From NCBI GenBank assembly GCA_902825845.1, contig CADECM010000006.1, positions 1 through 64,000 of the forward strand: a stretch of DNA of 64,000 nucleotides, in the 5' to 3' direction. The notes beneath the pieces were generated by a model. That model ran no database searches. It was given only the letters and a program-made list of their open reading frames with translations, and was not told the origin of the DNA. This DNA comes from an uncultured beta proteobacterium. GTDB lineage: Bacteria > Pseudomonadota > Gammaproteobacteria > Burkholderiales > SG8-41. Each line of letters starts with the position of its first letter. The first letter of the stretch is position 1. Shown here one piece after another: positions 62,350 through 64,000 of this stretch. A program made the position numbers and the translations under genes.

Positions 62350-64000
<1,651 letters not shown>

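Overview
The window is GC-rich bacterial chromosome that reads like a betaproteobacterium (Burkholderiales-type) from soil or fresh water. Three things point that way: five periplasmic receptors of the Bug/TctC family, which is expanded in that group; a flavocytochrome c sulfide dehydrogenase pair; and the general gene content (clpS/clpA, mnmA, rhlE-type helicase, typA). No rRNA, phage, complete insertion sequence or CRISPR array was seen. The placement is inferred from gene content, not from a phylogenetic marker.

Layout. 1-3.1 kb: end of a hybrid histidine kinase, a DUF2784 membrane protein and a sulfide dehydrogenase pair. 3.2-14.2 kb: a lipid or polyketide-like biosynthetic region in two arms, plus strand (DarA-like protein, KAS III, unknown helical protein, BtrH-like acyltransferase) and minus strand (methyltransferase, ABC exporter, acyl carrier protein, ketosynthase, Cys-less ketosynthase partner). 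Between the arms lies a lone cytochrome bd subunit I with a 45-residue membrane peptide. 14.3-20.2 kb: clpA/clpS, a cold-shock gene, an unrecognised 458-residue protein, rluE and a small lysine-rich secreted protein. 20.2-28.9 kb: mnmA followed by a selenocysteine island. 28.9-35 kb: an acyl-CoA-dehydrogenase-type flavoprotein, three Bug receptors and an FAH-family hydrolase. 35.4-42.2 kb: a complete peptide/nickel-type ABC importer with a duplicated second permease. 42.3-46.1 kb: a MITE-like element, then a ModE-type regulator, modABC and mobB. 46.2-52.2 kb: oxidoreductase, Bug receptor, a second permease pair, thioesterase, TauE-type permease. 52.3-59.5 kb: a catabolic operon with UbiD-type decarboxylase, three-subunit molybdenum hydroxylase and alpha/beta hydrolase. 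59.6-64 kb: rhlE-type helicase, AlkD-type protein and typA, which runs off the end.

The main discovery is the selenocysteine island. It contains selA, selB, a selC tRNA with UCA anticodon, a thioredoxin-reductase-like flavoprotein and two genes that an ordinary caller would split at an in-frame TGA. One is a glutaredoxin-like domain with a U-S-S-C motif fused to a DinB-like four-helix domain with a conserved His pattern. The other is a UGSC-family protein with U-G-A-C. Each TGA is followed at the expected distance by a perfect 7-bp hairpin with G at the first or second loop position, as in bacterial SECIS elements. The locus therefore holds decoding machinery, probable clients and a candidate reductase; selD is not in the window.

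A second unexplained signal is an AT-rich motif of about 17-30 bp (core WWTAAAAWCAWATASTTA) found about 14 times across the window, almost always at gene ends and often carrying the stop codon. Genes also cooperate around molybdenum: modABC/mobB supply and prepare molybdate cofactor that the molybdenum hydroxylase at 54.8-58.6 kb would need.
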